Part shown: positions 1 to 19,985 of the stretch, piece after piece
How the letters are laid out: each line of letters begins with the position of its first letter
Position numbering within the stretch: the first letter of the stretch is position 1
From: Paraspadella gotoi
Taxonomy: Eukaryota; Chaetognatha
NCBI GenBank assembly: GCA_051294375.1
Contig: CM119269.1
Location: forward strand, 11,944,896 to 12,008,895
Reading direction: 5' to 3'
DNA: 64,000 nt
Translations under genes and position numbers: made by a program
Notes under the pieces: model-generated
What the model saw: the letters and a program-made list of their open reading frames with translations, nothing else
What the model was told of the DNA's origin: nothing
Databases searched by the model: none

Positions 1-73
1 TATTTCACTAATATTCATCAGTTTAAATTTTTTCTTATTGTTATACATTACACAATGTAAAGATTTTGCAGTG

Positions 74-131
<58 letters not shown>

Positions 132-198
132 ACCATTTCACTTCTTTTCACAACTTACTCTGTCTTTTCTCAACTTCAGCCTGTCCTCACCAATTGAC

Positions 199-1823
199 TA
201 GGGTTACGATAACCGTTAACAGTTAACGGTTTTTAACGGTTAAAAATAATTTTAACCTAACCGTTAATATATTTATTTTAACGGTTAAATTCGGTTAATT
301 TTTAATATGATTTTTTTATTTTTTGGTATAAAATCTTTGATTTTTTAAAAGAAAAATATTTTTTCTTGTCCTCTCTTATTCTCCTCTCCTTTTCTCACCA
401 TATTTTTTCACCTCTCTCTCTCTTTTCCATTTTTTCCTATTTTTTTCCTTTGTTATTTTCAACCCTTTTAATCTTTTTTCTATACTAATCTCCTTTTGTA
501 CCTTTCTTTTTCTTTCTTTCTTTTCCCCTCCCTCTTTTCCCCTTTCTTTTCTCTCCTTTTTTTCTCTCTTTTTTTTACCTTTTTCATTTTTTCTTCCCTT
601 CTAGTGTTTTTTTTTCTTACTTATTTTCTCCCAATTTTTTTTTCGTTTTTCCTTTCAATTAATTTTATGCATTTATATCAAAGAATATATTAAAATTTAA
701 TATATATGCACATGCAAATAGTTGCATACATTTTCTTACAAATTAAATTCTTATTTAAAATAATATATATTTTTTATTTCACTCTTTAAACAAACAAAGA
801 AGCAAATGAAATAAAACCAAAATGAATGAAAAAATTATTAAAAAAACTAAATAAAAATAAAAGTAATTAAAAAAAATTAATAGAAGGAACTAATCTTAAA
901 ATGGACATTAAGGCTAACTAAAACTATCCTTCAATCATGATATATTTTTAATAAAACTGAAAAAAATATTTAATAATCAATAAATTTTGGATCAATCGAT
1001 CAATCAAACTTTCAATCAAAAATTATTATTCATAATTTATATTTATGGTTATGGCTTATAAAAAAATAAAAACAGAAAACAAGCGTTCAAGAAACTAACA
1101 ACTAAAAAAATAATGAAGAGATATAATGAAATAAAAGAGATAGAGAGAGAAAGAAAAAAACGAAACATAGAATTAGAATTACATTGTGGTTTTTCTTTCT
1201 TTGTTCTTTTTATATATTTTTATTATGCTATGAGGCAAAAAAAGTTTTGTAAGTAAGATTTATCACGATGCATTATCTAATTAGCTAAATTATCATAGGG
1301 AGATTCAAAATAGTTTGCTCAAACCAATTTTTCATTTACTAACTAAAATGTGTACCTATCTATCTGAAATAGAAGATAAAAAAGATTCAGGAGCAAGGGT
1401 TAAAGATAAAATATTATTAAATACTTTAGTTTGATTTAAATAATAATATTTTAAATTTAAAGTTAAATTATATATTGTGTATAGACTTTCGATTTCATTG
1501 TGTTTCGAATTTAGAGAGGAAAACAATTTATTTGTTTTGTTTCAACGAATTTTTAGGACATTTTTTAGGACATGTTTCAACTCTACAAGTAGTCTTTATC
1601 AGCATTGCAGCATCATTGCAGCATTGCTGATGAAGACTCTAATTGTAGACTCAAAACATGTCCGAAAAAATGTCCTAAAAATTCGTTGAAACAAAACAAA
1701 TAAATTGTTTTCCTCTCTACAAGTTAAATTATAATATTAACCGATTTTAACGGTTAACCGTTAAAAATATTAGTTTTAACGGTTAAGCGAAATTTCTCAA
1801 AATTAACGGTTATCGGAACCCTA
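199..1823. mobile_element. hAT-like non-autonomous element with 8-bp TSD
   Basis: The element starts TAGGGTTACGATAACCG and ends with the inverted match CGGAACCCTA. It is flanked on both sides by the direct 8-bp duplication CAATTGAC (191-198 and 1824-1831). Terminal regions carry many copies of the motif TTAACGGTTAA in inverted orientation. An 8-bp duplication and a TA(G)GG terminus are typical of hAT-superfamily elements. No transposase reading frame is visible, so it would move in trans. The interior is T-rich and A-rich sequence (360-1470) and contains a second nested hairpin repeat at 1477-1722. Confidence 0.7.
1477..1722. mobile_element. Hairpin derivative of hammerhead repeat family
   Basis: Two inverted arms (about 1503-1600 and 1625-1722) surround a short centre with GCATTGCAGCATCATTGCAG. 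Each arm, read outward, has a decayed hammerhead-like core (CTGATGAAGACT on the right arm, CTGATAAAGACT on the left), then (G/C)AAAACATGTCC and a shared tail containing AATTCGTTGAAACAAAACAA. The core is mutated: CAAA replaces GAAA on the right arm. It sits inside the hAT-like element, so it is a nested insertion or was carried along. The same tail is found at 25740-25830 and 26290-26345. Confidence 0.55.
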
Positions 1824-1930
1824 CAATTGACCACTGTCCTTTCTAAACTCTGTGTTGGAAACTTTGCCCTCTCTCTCTCTCTCTGTTTATCTCTCTTTCT
1901 CTCTTCCTTTACACAAAAATATTTTCAAAG

Positions 1931-1985
1931 TTCACTAACGCTGATGAAGGCTTGAAATGAAGCCGAAACATGTCTGTTTTGAATT
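1931..1985 (+). ncRNA. Hammerhead ribozyme-like motif (best copy)
   Basis: CTGATGA at 1941-1947 is followed by a stem II of GGCTT/AAGCC closed by GAAATG, then GAAA at 1965-1968. The self-complementary ACATGT lies at 1968-1973, and C1974 would be the residue before the cleavage site. Sequence after C1974 (TGTTTTGAATT) can pair with sequence before CTGATGA: four pairs next to the core (one wobble), a small internal loop, then GAA with TTC. Type I hammerheads with a minimal palindromic stem III, probably acting as dimers, are known from Penelope-like elements and retrozymes. AATAAA follows at 1986. Self-cleavage is inferred, not shown. Confidence 0.55.
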
Positions 1986-2043
1986 AAATAAAAATTGTTG
2001 TCAAAACTAAACTCAAACTGTCTCTAAATTACACTTTTAAAAG

Positions 2044-2587
2044 GAACGACTTTTTTTGATGATATTTGGCTCTACGATCTTTTCACTCACGTTTGGTCGG
2101 CCGTTTCGCCCACCAGAGGAGAGCGCCCTTGTTCTCGAGCGGCCCACGGCGGCGTGGAGCATGATGGGCGTGTCTACATTTTCGGCGGCATGTGCAGGTA
2201 GATCAAACGGCAGAGGGATAAGTCGGGCAATTTTATTAGCTTTTGTAATACAAATAATTTTAACCCATTTCCTTGCCATTTGTTAGTACCGGCGCATTGG
2301 ACGACACGTGGGTCCTCGACTCTACCAACTGGCAGTGGAGTCGAATTCTCGTCGAAGGTCCGCCCCCTTCTTCCCGCTTGGATTTTGCCATCGGCATCAT
2401 CCGCTTGGCGGAATCCTCATCGTCCGTTGATGCCGTCGACTCCGTGGCGGCGGACGAGACGGGCGAATCCGAGGGGAAGGACGCTGGAGATGGCGCGACG
2501 CCGACTAGATCTTTCTGCGTCGTTCTCGGAGGGATGGATACTGAAGGAAATATTTTCGATGACTTCCTTCTCTTTGGGATTTCATAG
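2044..2587 (+). CDS. Kelch-repeat protein, 3' end of gene
   Basis: Two exons, 2044-2197 and 2287-2587, joined by a GT-AG intron in phase 2. The translation shows two kelch blades: DDIWLYDLFTHVWS then HDGRVYIFGGM in the first exon, and LDDTWVLDSTNWQWS then CVVLGGMDTEGNIFDDFLLF in the second. The pattern of hydrophobic run, paired glycines and a spaced Trp fits kelch beta-propellers. The gene ends at TAG 2585-2587; its 5' exons lie upstream of the window or beyond the repeat block at 1-2040, which directly abuts the acceptor. The second exon has an acidic, low-complexity insertion between blades. A KLHDC9- or RABEPK-like identity is possible but not established. Partner and pathway are unknown. 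Confidence 0.75.
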
Positions 2588-2959
2588 AAATCGACTATCG
2601 ATCTCAAATGCTTCCTTTTCACAATGTTTTTTCACGTTACCATCGACTAATCCCAAGCTTTTTTTTGCCGTTTATTTTTTTAGTCGTTGATTTTGAAAAT
2701 TGATTGGATTTTCGTATTGGTTTAATCGTTCCGATCACAAAAGTGCCAGAGATTTGCTTTTTTTTTTCATAATTGCATTCCCGCTTTCCCAACAGTTTTT
2801 AAAAATGATTTATTTCATTTTGTCCGTTTTTCTTTTCTCTGAATTTTACAGTAGCATTGCTCCAGGGTTTGTGATTATTTCGTTATCCAGACAATGTGTT
2901 TGTACAGGAGTCAGTCGTAAAGACCTATTTATTCGAGTATTCTATGAGAATTTATAACC
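2588..2959. other. Short intergenic spacer, kelch gene to ARL3
   Basis: This T-rich spacer of 372 bases separates two genes on the same strand. It must hold the 3' end of the kelch transcript and the promoter and 5' UTR of ARL3. I see no strong polyadenylation signal or promoter element that I would call with confidence. Confidence 0.5.
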
Positions 2960-3909
2960 ATGGGGTTGCTTTCCCTATTGCGGAAGCTGAAAAGTCAGCC
3001 CGACCAAGAGATGCGAATTTTGCTTCTTGGTCTGGACAATTCAGGCAAGACCACTTTGCTCAAGACCATCGCTTCAGAAGACGTCAGTCATATCACGCCC
3101 ACTCAAGGTATACAAAGAAAAAACCTACCTTCGTAGTTCACTGTAGTTTCGAATATTGACTCAAAATGTCTATATAATTTTTAGGCTTTAACATCAAAAG
3201 TGTACAGTCGGATGGCTTCAAACTCAACGTTTGGGACATTGGCGGTCAGCGAAAGATCCGTCCCTATTGGAGAAACTATTTTGAAAACACTGACGTTCTT
3301 ATTTATGTAATTGATAGTGCCGACAAAAAAAGGTATATTCACACCGTCTCAACTTCTTATAATATTAAAGTTTTTCAAATAAAATGAGTATTCAAAATTT
3401 TAACGATGCTTTGTTTTTATCGTCGCAATCGCTTAGCGTTTGCAACGATATTGTAACGCTTTTGCTCATAAGTGGCGTCGTCGGCGTCGGCGTCGTCGTC
3501 GGCGTTCCAAATTATAGATCGCCTTTTTTATGATTAAATTTGGGTGTATGAAGCTGAAAATTTATATACAGCTTCTCATCATCGATGTGCTTAAAATTGA
3601 GTCAGGACAGTCATTAAATATGTTTTGTTTACATTTTATCATAACAAACAAATTTTATCTCTTTTATTTTCATATTTCTTTCTCTCTCTCTTTTCTCTTT
3701 TAATTACATGTCTCTCTCCCTCTCTCTTTTCCTTAGATTCATAAACAAAGGGAAAAAAACGAGTCTGCAGCTGGCTCTGCAGGGGCGTATTCTTTTTCTC
3801 TCTTTTCTCCTGCTGCTTCTGCTGCTGCCTTTTGATTTCTTTATCTGCAGCTGGCTCTGCAGGGGCTCTTTCTTTTTCTTTCTTTTCTGCTGCTGCCTTT
3901 TGATTTATT

Positions 3910-3962
<53 letters not shown>

Positions 3963-4827
3963 GAACAATTTTTTCCCTCTAAAAACTTTTATTATCGCCA
4001 TTTATTCCCAAATTTACATCCGAGATTTTCGTGGATTTTTTTTCCTATATATTCTAAATATCAATCAGAATAATATTTTTTTTCAATATATATTTATTAC
4101 TTTATTATTTTTTTTTACTTAACTTCATTTTACTTCACTTTAGTCTTTACTTCACTTCGCCAGTCTGATTGAAGTTTCACTTTGTCTTTTGTCTGGGAAT
4201 GTTGTCAGTGTTTAGAGAGGTCGCATTCGATCAAACTGCTTGCTTATGCGGGCAAAAAGTAAAACAAAAGTACCTTCAATAATGTTTCTCCAGACTTAGC
4301 ACTTGCTTAAAATTAAACTCGAAAATAAGTTATTTTACTGTTTTATATTTATTTTTCTTTTTTTTCTGTTTATAAATTTTTTTTTTCTAAAATTTGATTT
4401 TTTTAGTGTCAAAATTTGTCGTCAATCCAGATTTTTCTTATGCGATTGGGACTATCCTTATGCTTTTAAGATTTTTTAAATTCTAAAATCCTATTTTTTT
4501 TTCAAGGTTCGAAGAAACTGGCGAGGAACTAAACGAACTTTTGTTGGAGGAAAAACTTGCCGGAGTTCCTGTCTTAGTTTATGCAAATAAGCAGGCATGT
4601 GCTTTTGATTATTTTGGTTGAGGAATACTTTTGTTTTTTATCCCGTCCATGTAACGACGTGACAGGATTTGTTAAACGCGGAACCGGCATCGAGCATCGC
4701 CGAAGGCCTCAACCTCCACACCATCAGAGACCGAAAGTGGCAGATTCAACCCTGCAGCGCCTTGTCCAATGAAGGAGTCCGGGATGGCATCGAGTGGGTC
4801 ATGAAAAATTCTCGCGGCAAAAAGTGA
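2960..4827 (+). CDS. ARL3: ARF-like GTPase ARL3
   Basis: Four exons: 2960-3107, 3185-3332, 4507-4594 and 4666-4827, giving 181 aa (human ARL3 has 182). ARL3 is a small GTPase that, loaded by ARL13B, releases lipidated cargo from PDE6D and UNC119 inside cilia. The protein begins [11 protein letters not shown], has the P-loop GLDNSGKTT, the switch II motif [20 protein letters not shown] and the base-recognition motif NKQD, split by intron 3. It matches ARL3 rather than ARL2 along the whole length, for example in [13 protein letters not shown]. Intron 3 starts with GC (CAG|GCATGT), a GC-AG intron. Intron 2 is 1.2 kb and carries a GTC-rich tract and a (CT)n repeat unit. IFT144 follows 588 bases downstream on the same strand. 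Confidence 0.97.
3450..3520. repeat. GTCGGC-rich microsatellite in ARL3 intron 2
   Basis: A short interrupted run of GTCGTCGGCGTCGGC units, about 3474-3510. It is intronic and not in an open frame of the gene. Confidence 0.7.
3755..4055 (+). repeat. CT-unit repeat with CATCCGAGATTTTCGTGG end, copy in ARL3 intron 2
   Basis: The unit has a head with CTGCAGCTGGCTCTGCAGGG (present twice here), a (CT)n tract (3909-3962), TTTTATTATCGCCATTTATTC, and the end AAATTTACATCCGAGATTTT followed by CGTGGA. The same end occurs on the plus strand near 29735, 33640 and 34960, and inverted near 20110, 20810 and 21510. This dispersed family differs from the hammerhead family. No coding potential is seen. Confidence 0.7.
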
Positions 4828-5415
4828 CCATCGAGAGTCGGGACGATTTTTTTAAATTCCAAACTCCTGTTTTCGTTTATGCAGTCCAGTTAATAGTGAA
4901 AATCCAAATACTTTGTAGCCGCTAGAAAGCACCCTAAAGCATACCGAGTCACTTTTTGTGCCTATGCAGCCATCCTTCTTTTCCTAAAAAAAATGTTATT
5001 TTAGATCTCAATTCTTGTCCTTTTCTTTAATCCTTTTCTCTATTATTTGCTATTTTACTTCCTCAACCTAATTCCGTCCAAACACTTTATCATGCACTAA
5101 CACGAAAATGCCTTCATGCTTTAACGTTTTTAGATTCACATTCATTTTCTAGATTTATCAGTTTTTAAACGCACAAGCCTGCGTTGTCGGCCTCTGGTTT
5201 GGTCACGCGATTTGTCTATGTATTTATCGTATTGCCTATCATTCGTAATTATTCGCGTATCCTGTTTGATGTCCCATAACGCAGAATCCGAACCAAATCT
5301 TTTAATTGCAATCAAAATTTTTTTCTTCTAGTCTATGAATCATAAAACGGGATGAGTAAAGAAACTGGTGCTAAGAACTAAAAATATTACAGAGGTTTAA
5401 CTGTAACATTGAACA
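4828..5415. other. Intergenic spacer ARL3 to WDR19
   Basis: 588 bases with moderate base composition and no open frame. It contains the 3' UTR of ARL3 and the promoter region of WDR19. No repeat from the families seen elsewhere in the window was recognised here. Confidence 0.5.
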
Positions 5416-14612
<9,197 letters not shown>

Positions 14613-14914
14613 CGCGATTAAAACTTCTCCGTTTTTTCCAGGATTTTTCATTTTTATACGTACGAATACAACTCGTTTCGTATTCTGACATTTGGCATTG
14701 CACTTTAAAAAATCTTTTTTTTTTGGATTGTAGTACTCTTAAAATTCCGTCCATTTTCACGACTTTTTTCTGAAAACTGCCTTTGACCAATTTTATACAT
14801 TCCACGCGAAATGCCGTTTGTTTTATTTATAGTTTCTGTATAATCTCGGCGAAGGTTATAGCATCGAAACGGCGTTGTGCAATAATAAACGTTTCAAAAA
14901 CAGAAAAAGGGGCC
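14613..14914. other. Intergenic spacer WDR19 to ELOVL
   Basis: Only 302 bases lie between the WDR19 stop and the next start codon on the same strand. AATAAA is at 14884-14889, close to the ELOVL start, and ATTAAA is at 14616. It is not clear where the first transcript ends. Confidence 0.5.
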
Positions 14915-16237
14915 ATGGAGTTGTGCAAAACGGGTTTAGCTTTGGCGGAAAAAAAGTATGAGGTTTGGTTGGAATTTTGGAACTGGTCCTTGTCGGTGAG
15001 CGATCCCAGGGTGGAGAAGTGGCCATTTATGGCGTCCGTTTGGCCAACAGTTTACGTCACATTACTTTATGTTATCGTCATCTGCCGTCTCGGTCCCAAA
15101 TTCATGGAAAACCGAAAACCATTTGATCTGAAACCCTTTATGGTAAGCACCAATTAGTTTTGTTTGTCAACTTAAGTCAGAATAAAGATTTTAGAATAAA
15201 GTCGGGGAAAAAGTTGGTTCCCGGGGGCGGTGGTATTTCTGTTTCAGGGGGCTAACGAAAGTAATAATCATTTACTCTCAGAAGTCTCATTGTATCGATT
15301 TTTTTTAGGTGGTTTACAACTTTTCAATGGTTTCTCTCAGCGTTTACATGTGGGCCAGTATATGGGTCGGCATTATCAGACGAGGTTATAGGTAAGTTTT
15401 GATGTCTTCTGAAAAAGTATTGTAGGACCTAATTATTTTAATGACACTAGTTTCACTTGTCAACCAATCAAAACCTATTCGACACATCCTGAGGACCTTC
15501 GAATAGCCGGAGCGTTGTGGTGGTTTTATTTTTCGAAATTTATCGAGTACACTGACACGGTTATTTTCGTTTTGAGAAAGAAAAATAGCCAGGTATAATT
15601 TCTCTGCACGTTTTGTTTGTTAACAAAATTGTTTTAACCTACGACTTTTCTATTAAATTCTGATTTCTCCAGATTACCTTCTTACATGTGTATCACCACG
15701 CAACAATGTTTCCATTGTGGTGGATTGGAGTCAAGTGGGTTGCCGGAGGGCAGTCCTGCATGCCAGCGATGTTCAATTCATTCGTTCACACTCTCATGTA
15801 CGCCTACTACGGGCTCTCAGCTTGTGGCGACCGGTTCCAGCCTTACCTTTGGTGATTAAATGATCGACTGATGGTTATTTTGACCTTATTTTGCTTTTTA
15901 CTGAATATTTTGATTTTCATCAGGTGGAAACGATACTTGACGAGGCTTCAGTTAGCCCAATTTGTCATTTGTGTGCTGTCCTGTTTCTACTCGTTGTACA
16001 TCGATTGCGATTTTCCGCGCTGGATGCATTACGCGCTCATTATGTACGCCGCAAGCCTTATCGTTCTCTTCATGAACTTTTACATTCATTCGTATGTATC
16101 CGGTAAGTGGACATTTATTCGAATTATTTTGCTTAATGCTTCCAAATTTAATTTGACTTAATTCGTTGCTAGGAAACAAAATTGCCTCCACGCCTCGACC
16201 AAAACAAGTTCTCAATGGGAAAATGAAGCATCAATGA
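14915..16237 (+). CDS. Very-long-chain fatty acid elongase, ELOVL4-like
   Basis: Complete gene of six exons: 14915-15142, 15309-15391, 15451-15592, 15673-15851, 15924-16102, 16173-16237, encoding 291 aa. ELO proteins condense malonyl-CoA with long acyl-CoA in the endoplasmic reticulum membrane. Visible hallmarks are KFIEYTDT, the histidine box HVYHH, MYAYYG and LTRLQLAQF. Several hydrophobic segments fit the seven-helix fold. The C terminus is KMKHQ, a K-x-K-x-x signal of the ER-retrieval type. The pattern RVEKWPFM near the N terminus and LWWFYFSK match ELOVL4 best, but ELOVL2/5 paralogues cannot be excluded. The start MELCKTG is chosen because it aligns with the family and follows GGGGCC; an upstream in-frame ATG at 14783 looks non-coding. 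It is the last gene of the compact plus-strand block. Confidence 0.93.
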
Positions 16238-17880
16238 GGTCCATCAAAATCGAGCTGAAATTCAAATGAAAAGAAATAGTGCAATTCAAACTTTTGTGTA
16301 TTTTATCGTTCGTATGCGGTTTGAAAGCTTTACCGTCGTCCTAATAGACAAAATTCGGGCGCTTTTCGCTTTAACAATGTTGTTTGTAAATGCGACATCT
16401 AAATGTGACAATTTAGCGCTCCCAGATACATAATTTTTATTAATTATCAAATTTTTAATACGAAAGTTATATTTTAGATTATAGTTTATTATAAATATTC
16501 ACGTTTTTAAGGTCGCAATTTAATTTTTTAATGCTAGACTTAGCATGCTTTGGTACCTGATCTCGCTGTTGTAATAATCAGATCTCTAGTTGTTGCGTAA
16601 TACGCAAAATATTGACCTATCCTAATGCATGAACTTCATTTTGATTTTTTCAGCTTGAATTATAATTTATTTTTAACTTGATTTTGGTTAACGATTAACC
16701 GTTTTCAATTCAAAATCTTTTCATCCTAGAAATTGTTTAGCTATTAGTGGACAGTAGTTAGTTTTTTCATCTAATAAATTAGTTGGCTCGGTTTACCATA
16801 GCTTTCATTAATTGTTATGATTAATATGATTATACAGGGGTGGGACCCTATATCGAGACAAAACTTAGCGTCCTACCCTGTCTGAGAAGCATTAATAAAA
16901 TGAGTGGCAAAAGTTTTTTCTGGCTTTTTACTTTTATCTATAATGAAACAAAATAAATTTTTAAGCAACTACAAGGCGTCGTGGATTTTTTCAAAACATT
17001 TAGTCGTTTTTATGCGCGCGCATTGTAATGCACACGATAAAAGCCATACTTATCTAACTGATGGGTAGGTCCATCATCTCTATCTCTCTATGAGTAAAGT
17101 CAAAGGAAAAGGTCCAAAAAATAGGCAAAAAAAGTATATTCTCTGAGAGGGAGCTCGCGAGCTGAAGTAGAACCCAAGACAGAACTAAAATCTCTCTCTT
17201 TGCTCCTTCTGTCGTCGCTCGATGAGGAGGAAGGGAAAGGGAGGAAAAGAGGCGGAAGAGGAAGAAGAAAAGGTGTCTCGAGCGAGAATGGGGAAGAGAA
17301 ATGGGGGAATCCAGTGAAATATACTCATCACTCTATCTGCTTATATATATATATTTTTCAGTGGTCGTTACTGAAAATGACAGAGTTATGTCTTATCTTC
17401 AATTCACCAGATTTTAAGCTTTTCATCACTATCCAACTTTTTTACATTTTTGACACTTTTATTAAGTATTCAGAAATTTTACATGATTAATTTAATTATC
17501 TGACAATATCGTTAATAAATTTCTTGATAAAACTAAGTTTTAATAAAATCAAACCATAACAGTAACTTTCCCGTACCTTACCGGCTTACTTTTTTTTTTA
17601 CCAAAATGCAATGTACACCTTTGAAGGGACTTACCAGAAGCATTATTAAAATACAATTAAGTACTTCCAAAAATATTTTTGTTAAGTCTTAGAATGAGAT
17701 TAAACGTTATATATTCAAACATTTGCTGCATCGAAAGAAGCATTATATCAAAGAATTTCAAAACAATTAATATATCGACTAAAAGCTAAGAGAGAGTATT
17801 ATACGAATATTTATTCAGATTTTAAAAATCATTAAGATTTTTAAAGTAATGAGAGCTCTATTTAATTATTGATATAAATT
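16238..17880. other. AT-rich intergenic region after ELOVL
   Basis: It includes the ELOVL 3' UTR. A short hairpin with arms CAGGGGTGGGAC and GTCCTACCCTG lies at about 16837-16882. A purine-rich stretch at 17215-17310 is open in more than one frame but has low complexity and no family resemblance. No gene is supported. Confidence 0.5.
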
Positions 17881-17924
17881 TTCTTGGGACGATTGAATAG
17901 CACGAATGAGCGAACTCAGAACGA

Positions 17925-18006
17925 CTATAATAACGAGATGGTCAAGTGGTTAAAGAACAAGGACTTCGACTCGGATTTGCATAATAGGATTCGAATTCTA
18001 CTCAAG
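17925..18006 (+). other. Possible orphan exon, unrecognised
   Basis: A stretch of normal-looking composition encodes NDYNNEMVKWLKNKDF followed by DSDLHNRIRILLK. It has an AG before it (CGAACTCAG) and a donor-like GTAATC after CTCAAG. I cannot assign a family and see no matching neighbour exon, so it may be a gene relic. Confidence 0.25.
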
Positions 18007-18090
18007 GTAATCTTTTACAATAAACTGCTAAGTCCCAAAAGTGGTCGTAGAGCAATGGCGTACCGAAGGAGTAGCCATATAACTTTATAA

Positions 18091-19734
18091 GTACTCGATA
18101 ACCATACACGCTTTCAAATTATCATTTATACGTCTCAGAAATTCTTGACAAATGCTACTGTACCAAACCAAAGGTTTTAATTTTTTTTTAACTAAAGTTT
18201 TATTAAATTTTTTCATATTTTTATTTTATTTTATTAGAGGGTTTATAATTATAAAGAAGGTTTTTATAAGATAAAAACTTTCAAAAAAATTTTATTTGTA
18301 CCCATTAAATTTTCATTTGTACCTGATTTTTAACAAGATAGCGATTATTTTTTTAAATTTTTATTATTTAAAAAATTATTTTTTTGATATTTTTTAATAA
18401 TTTTTTTTATTTTAAGATTAATTAATACTTTTATTTAATCAATATCCGATATTTGATTCAATTACCTCATAAATATGTTTTATCATATTATCAAAATATT
18501 AAATGCTTTTAATATATTTTGAATCCTAAATTAGCCATAGCCGATGAAATTTAAATGCTAATGCAGCGTTAAAATAATCTATTATGAGCATAGATTATAG
18601 TATTAAACTATTTTTTGTCAAAAATGTTTTTCAGAGGGTACAATCCTAATTAAAATTATTATATTATTATATAGAGAAAAATTTGTTTTTTTGGAAATGT
18701 TCAAATTTTTTTTGGGATTCTGATAGAGCATAAAAAGTTAAGACAATGAAAAATGGCGTAACGTTACTGTTCCGTGCATAAAAAAAATTCACTGTTCAAT
18801 ATTATTATTTTTATTTTTTGAAACGTTATAGTTTCATATGGTGATATCCAAAAATCAATGCAAAATCTTTTTTTGTTTTTTAGATATTACTAAATATAGG
18901 ATGAAAGATGATAAATTTCTTTAAAAAGTTACTTATTCATATTTATTCATAGAATTGTAATAGATGAAAATAAAAAAAACTAATAGTACCAATAGTTAGT
19001 GTTATGTCTCAAATAGATAGAAAAAAAACCTCATTTAAAAATTTGATCAGGAAGTGGGGTAACAATAACATCCTCCACACCGATTGTTCTCTCAAATAAT
19101 TTTTTTTATTTAATACATTTGAAAGGGAAAAAAAGAAAATTCGGAATGCAGGTTGCAGAAAGGGTACAGATAATCTGGTTTTACTGACATGATAACCATG
19201 ACCTTTTATATCTTATGAAATGGGTGCAGTAAAGAAATCTAAAAAATCCGATCATTAAGTCAGTCAATGAACCTTTTCCAATGGGCTATTACGAGAAATT
19301 TTTTTTTTTAATTAAAATGAATGATAAATAATAGAATTAAATTCCTTGCTATATTTAAAAAAAAATATCAATACAATTTAACACAATGATGTCTTGCTTT
19401 ATCAAATATGTTGCCAGCTATGTAATTTTTTAAAACTTTATTATGATAAACAAGCAGTGTGTCAAGTTTTTTGTTTGCAGTTAAAGATAATGAAAAATGA
19501 CAATTTTTTTTTATAGACAAGAAGGTAGACATTCAGACTGTTTATATCAAGCTGAAAACATTTTTGTATTTATCATTTTTCATATTAAAAAGACATTTTA
19601 TCAATCTACAATATAAATTTTTGTTTGTTTTTTACTTTAACTGAAAAATATAAGCAATTTTATGGAATAAAAAAAATTTAATAGTAATCAAAATATAATT
19701 CAGTCTTTTCTTTTTTAAATTATAAAAGAAAAAT
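18091..19734. other. AT-rich gene-less region
   Basis: Very AT-rich sequence with homopolymer runs and no reading frame of interest. No repeat of the dispersed families was recognised. Confidence 0.5.
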
Positions 19735-19774
19735 CTTAAAAGCATTAGATCGAGCCGCTTTCGATGGTAAACCA

Positions 19775-19985
19775 AATATTGATGCGATGATAACCAATAT
19801 TGATGCGATGATAACCAATAATTGATGCGATGATAACAAAATAACTGATGTGATGATAATCAAATGATTGATGCGATGATAGTCATTCATTGATGTGATG
19901 ATAATCATTCATGGATATGATGATAATCATTCATTGATGCGATGATAGTCATTCATTGACGCGATGAATCATTCCTCGTAAATAA
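19775..19985 (-). repeat. TGATGCGATGATAA minisatellite, left copy
   Basis: About ten tandem copies of a 20-21 base unit of the form TTGATGCGATGATAACCAAT or TTGATGCGATGATAATCATT. The inverted copy is at 35105-35280. Confidence 0.85.

Larger units (their letters stand above)
40..1985 (+). mobile_element. (CT)n unit with 3' hammerhead-like motif, copy 1 (split)
   Basis: This repeat unit is interrupted by the hAT-like element at 199-1823. It runs from a short palindrome-like segment (about 44-66), through a pure (CT)n tract (79-128), a pyrimidine-rich body, a second CT tract (1869-1915), to a hammerhead-ribozyme-like core at 1931-1985. The same order of blocks recurs at 25943-26290, which is why I treat it as one repeat family. 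No protein-coding capacity is visible. It may be a retrozyme-like or Penelope-associated non-autonomous retroelement. The family name is inference; the collinearity of the two copies is seen directly. Confidence 0.5.

Noticed and set aside
2260-2622. Minus-strand open frame of 120 codons over the kelch exon
   Set aside because: It is antisense to the kelch exon, which has clear family motifs and splice sites on the plus strand.
17215-17310. Basic and acidic peptide from the GAGGAAGAAG-rich stretch
   Set aside because: It is a purine-rich low-complexity stretch open in more than one frame with no recognisable motif.
19775-19985. Regular tandem repeats considered as a CRISPR-like array
   Set aside because: Units are contiguous 20-21 base copies without unique spacers, and the genome is eukaryotic.
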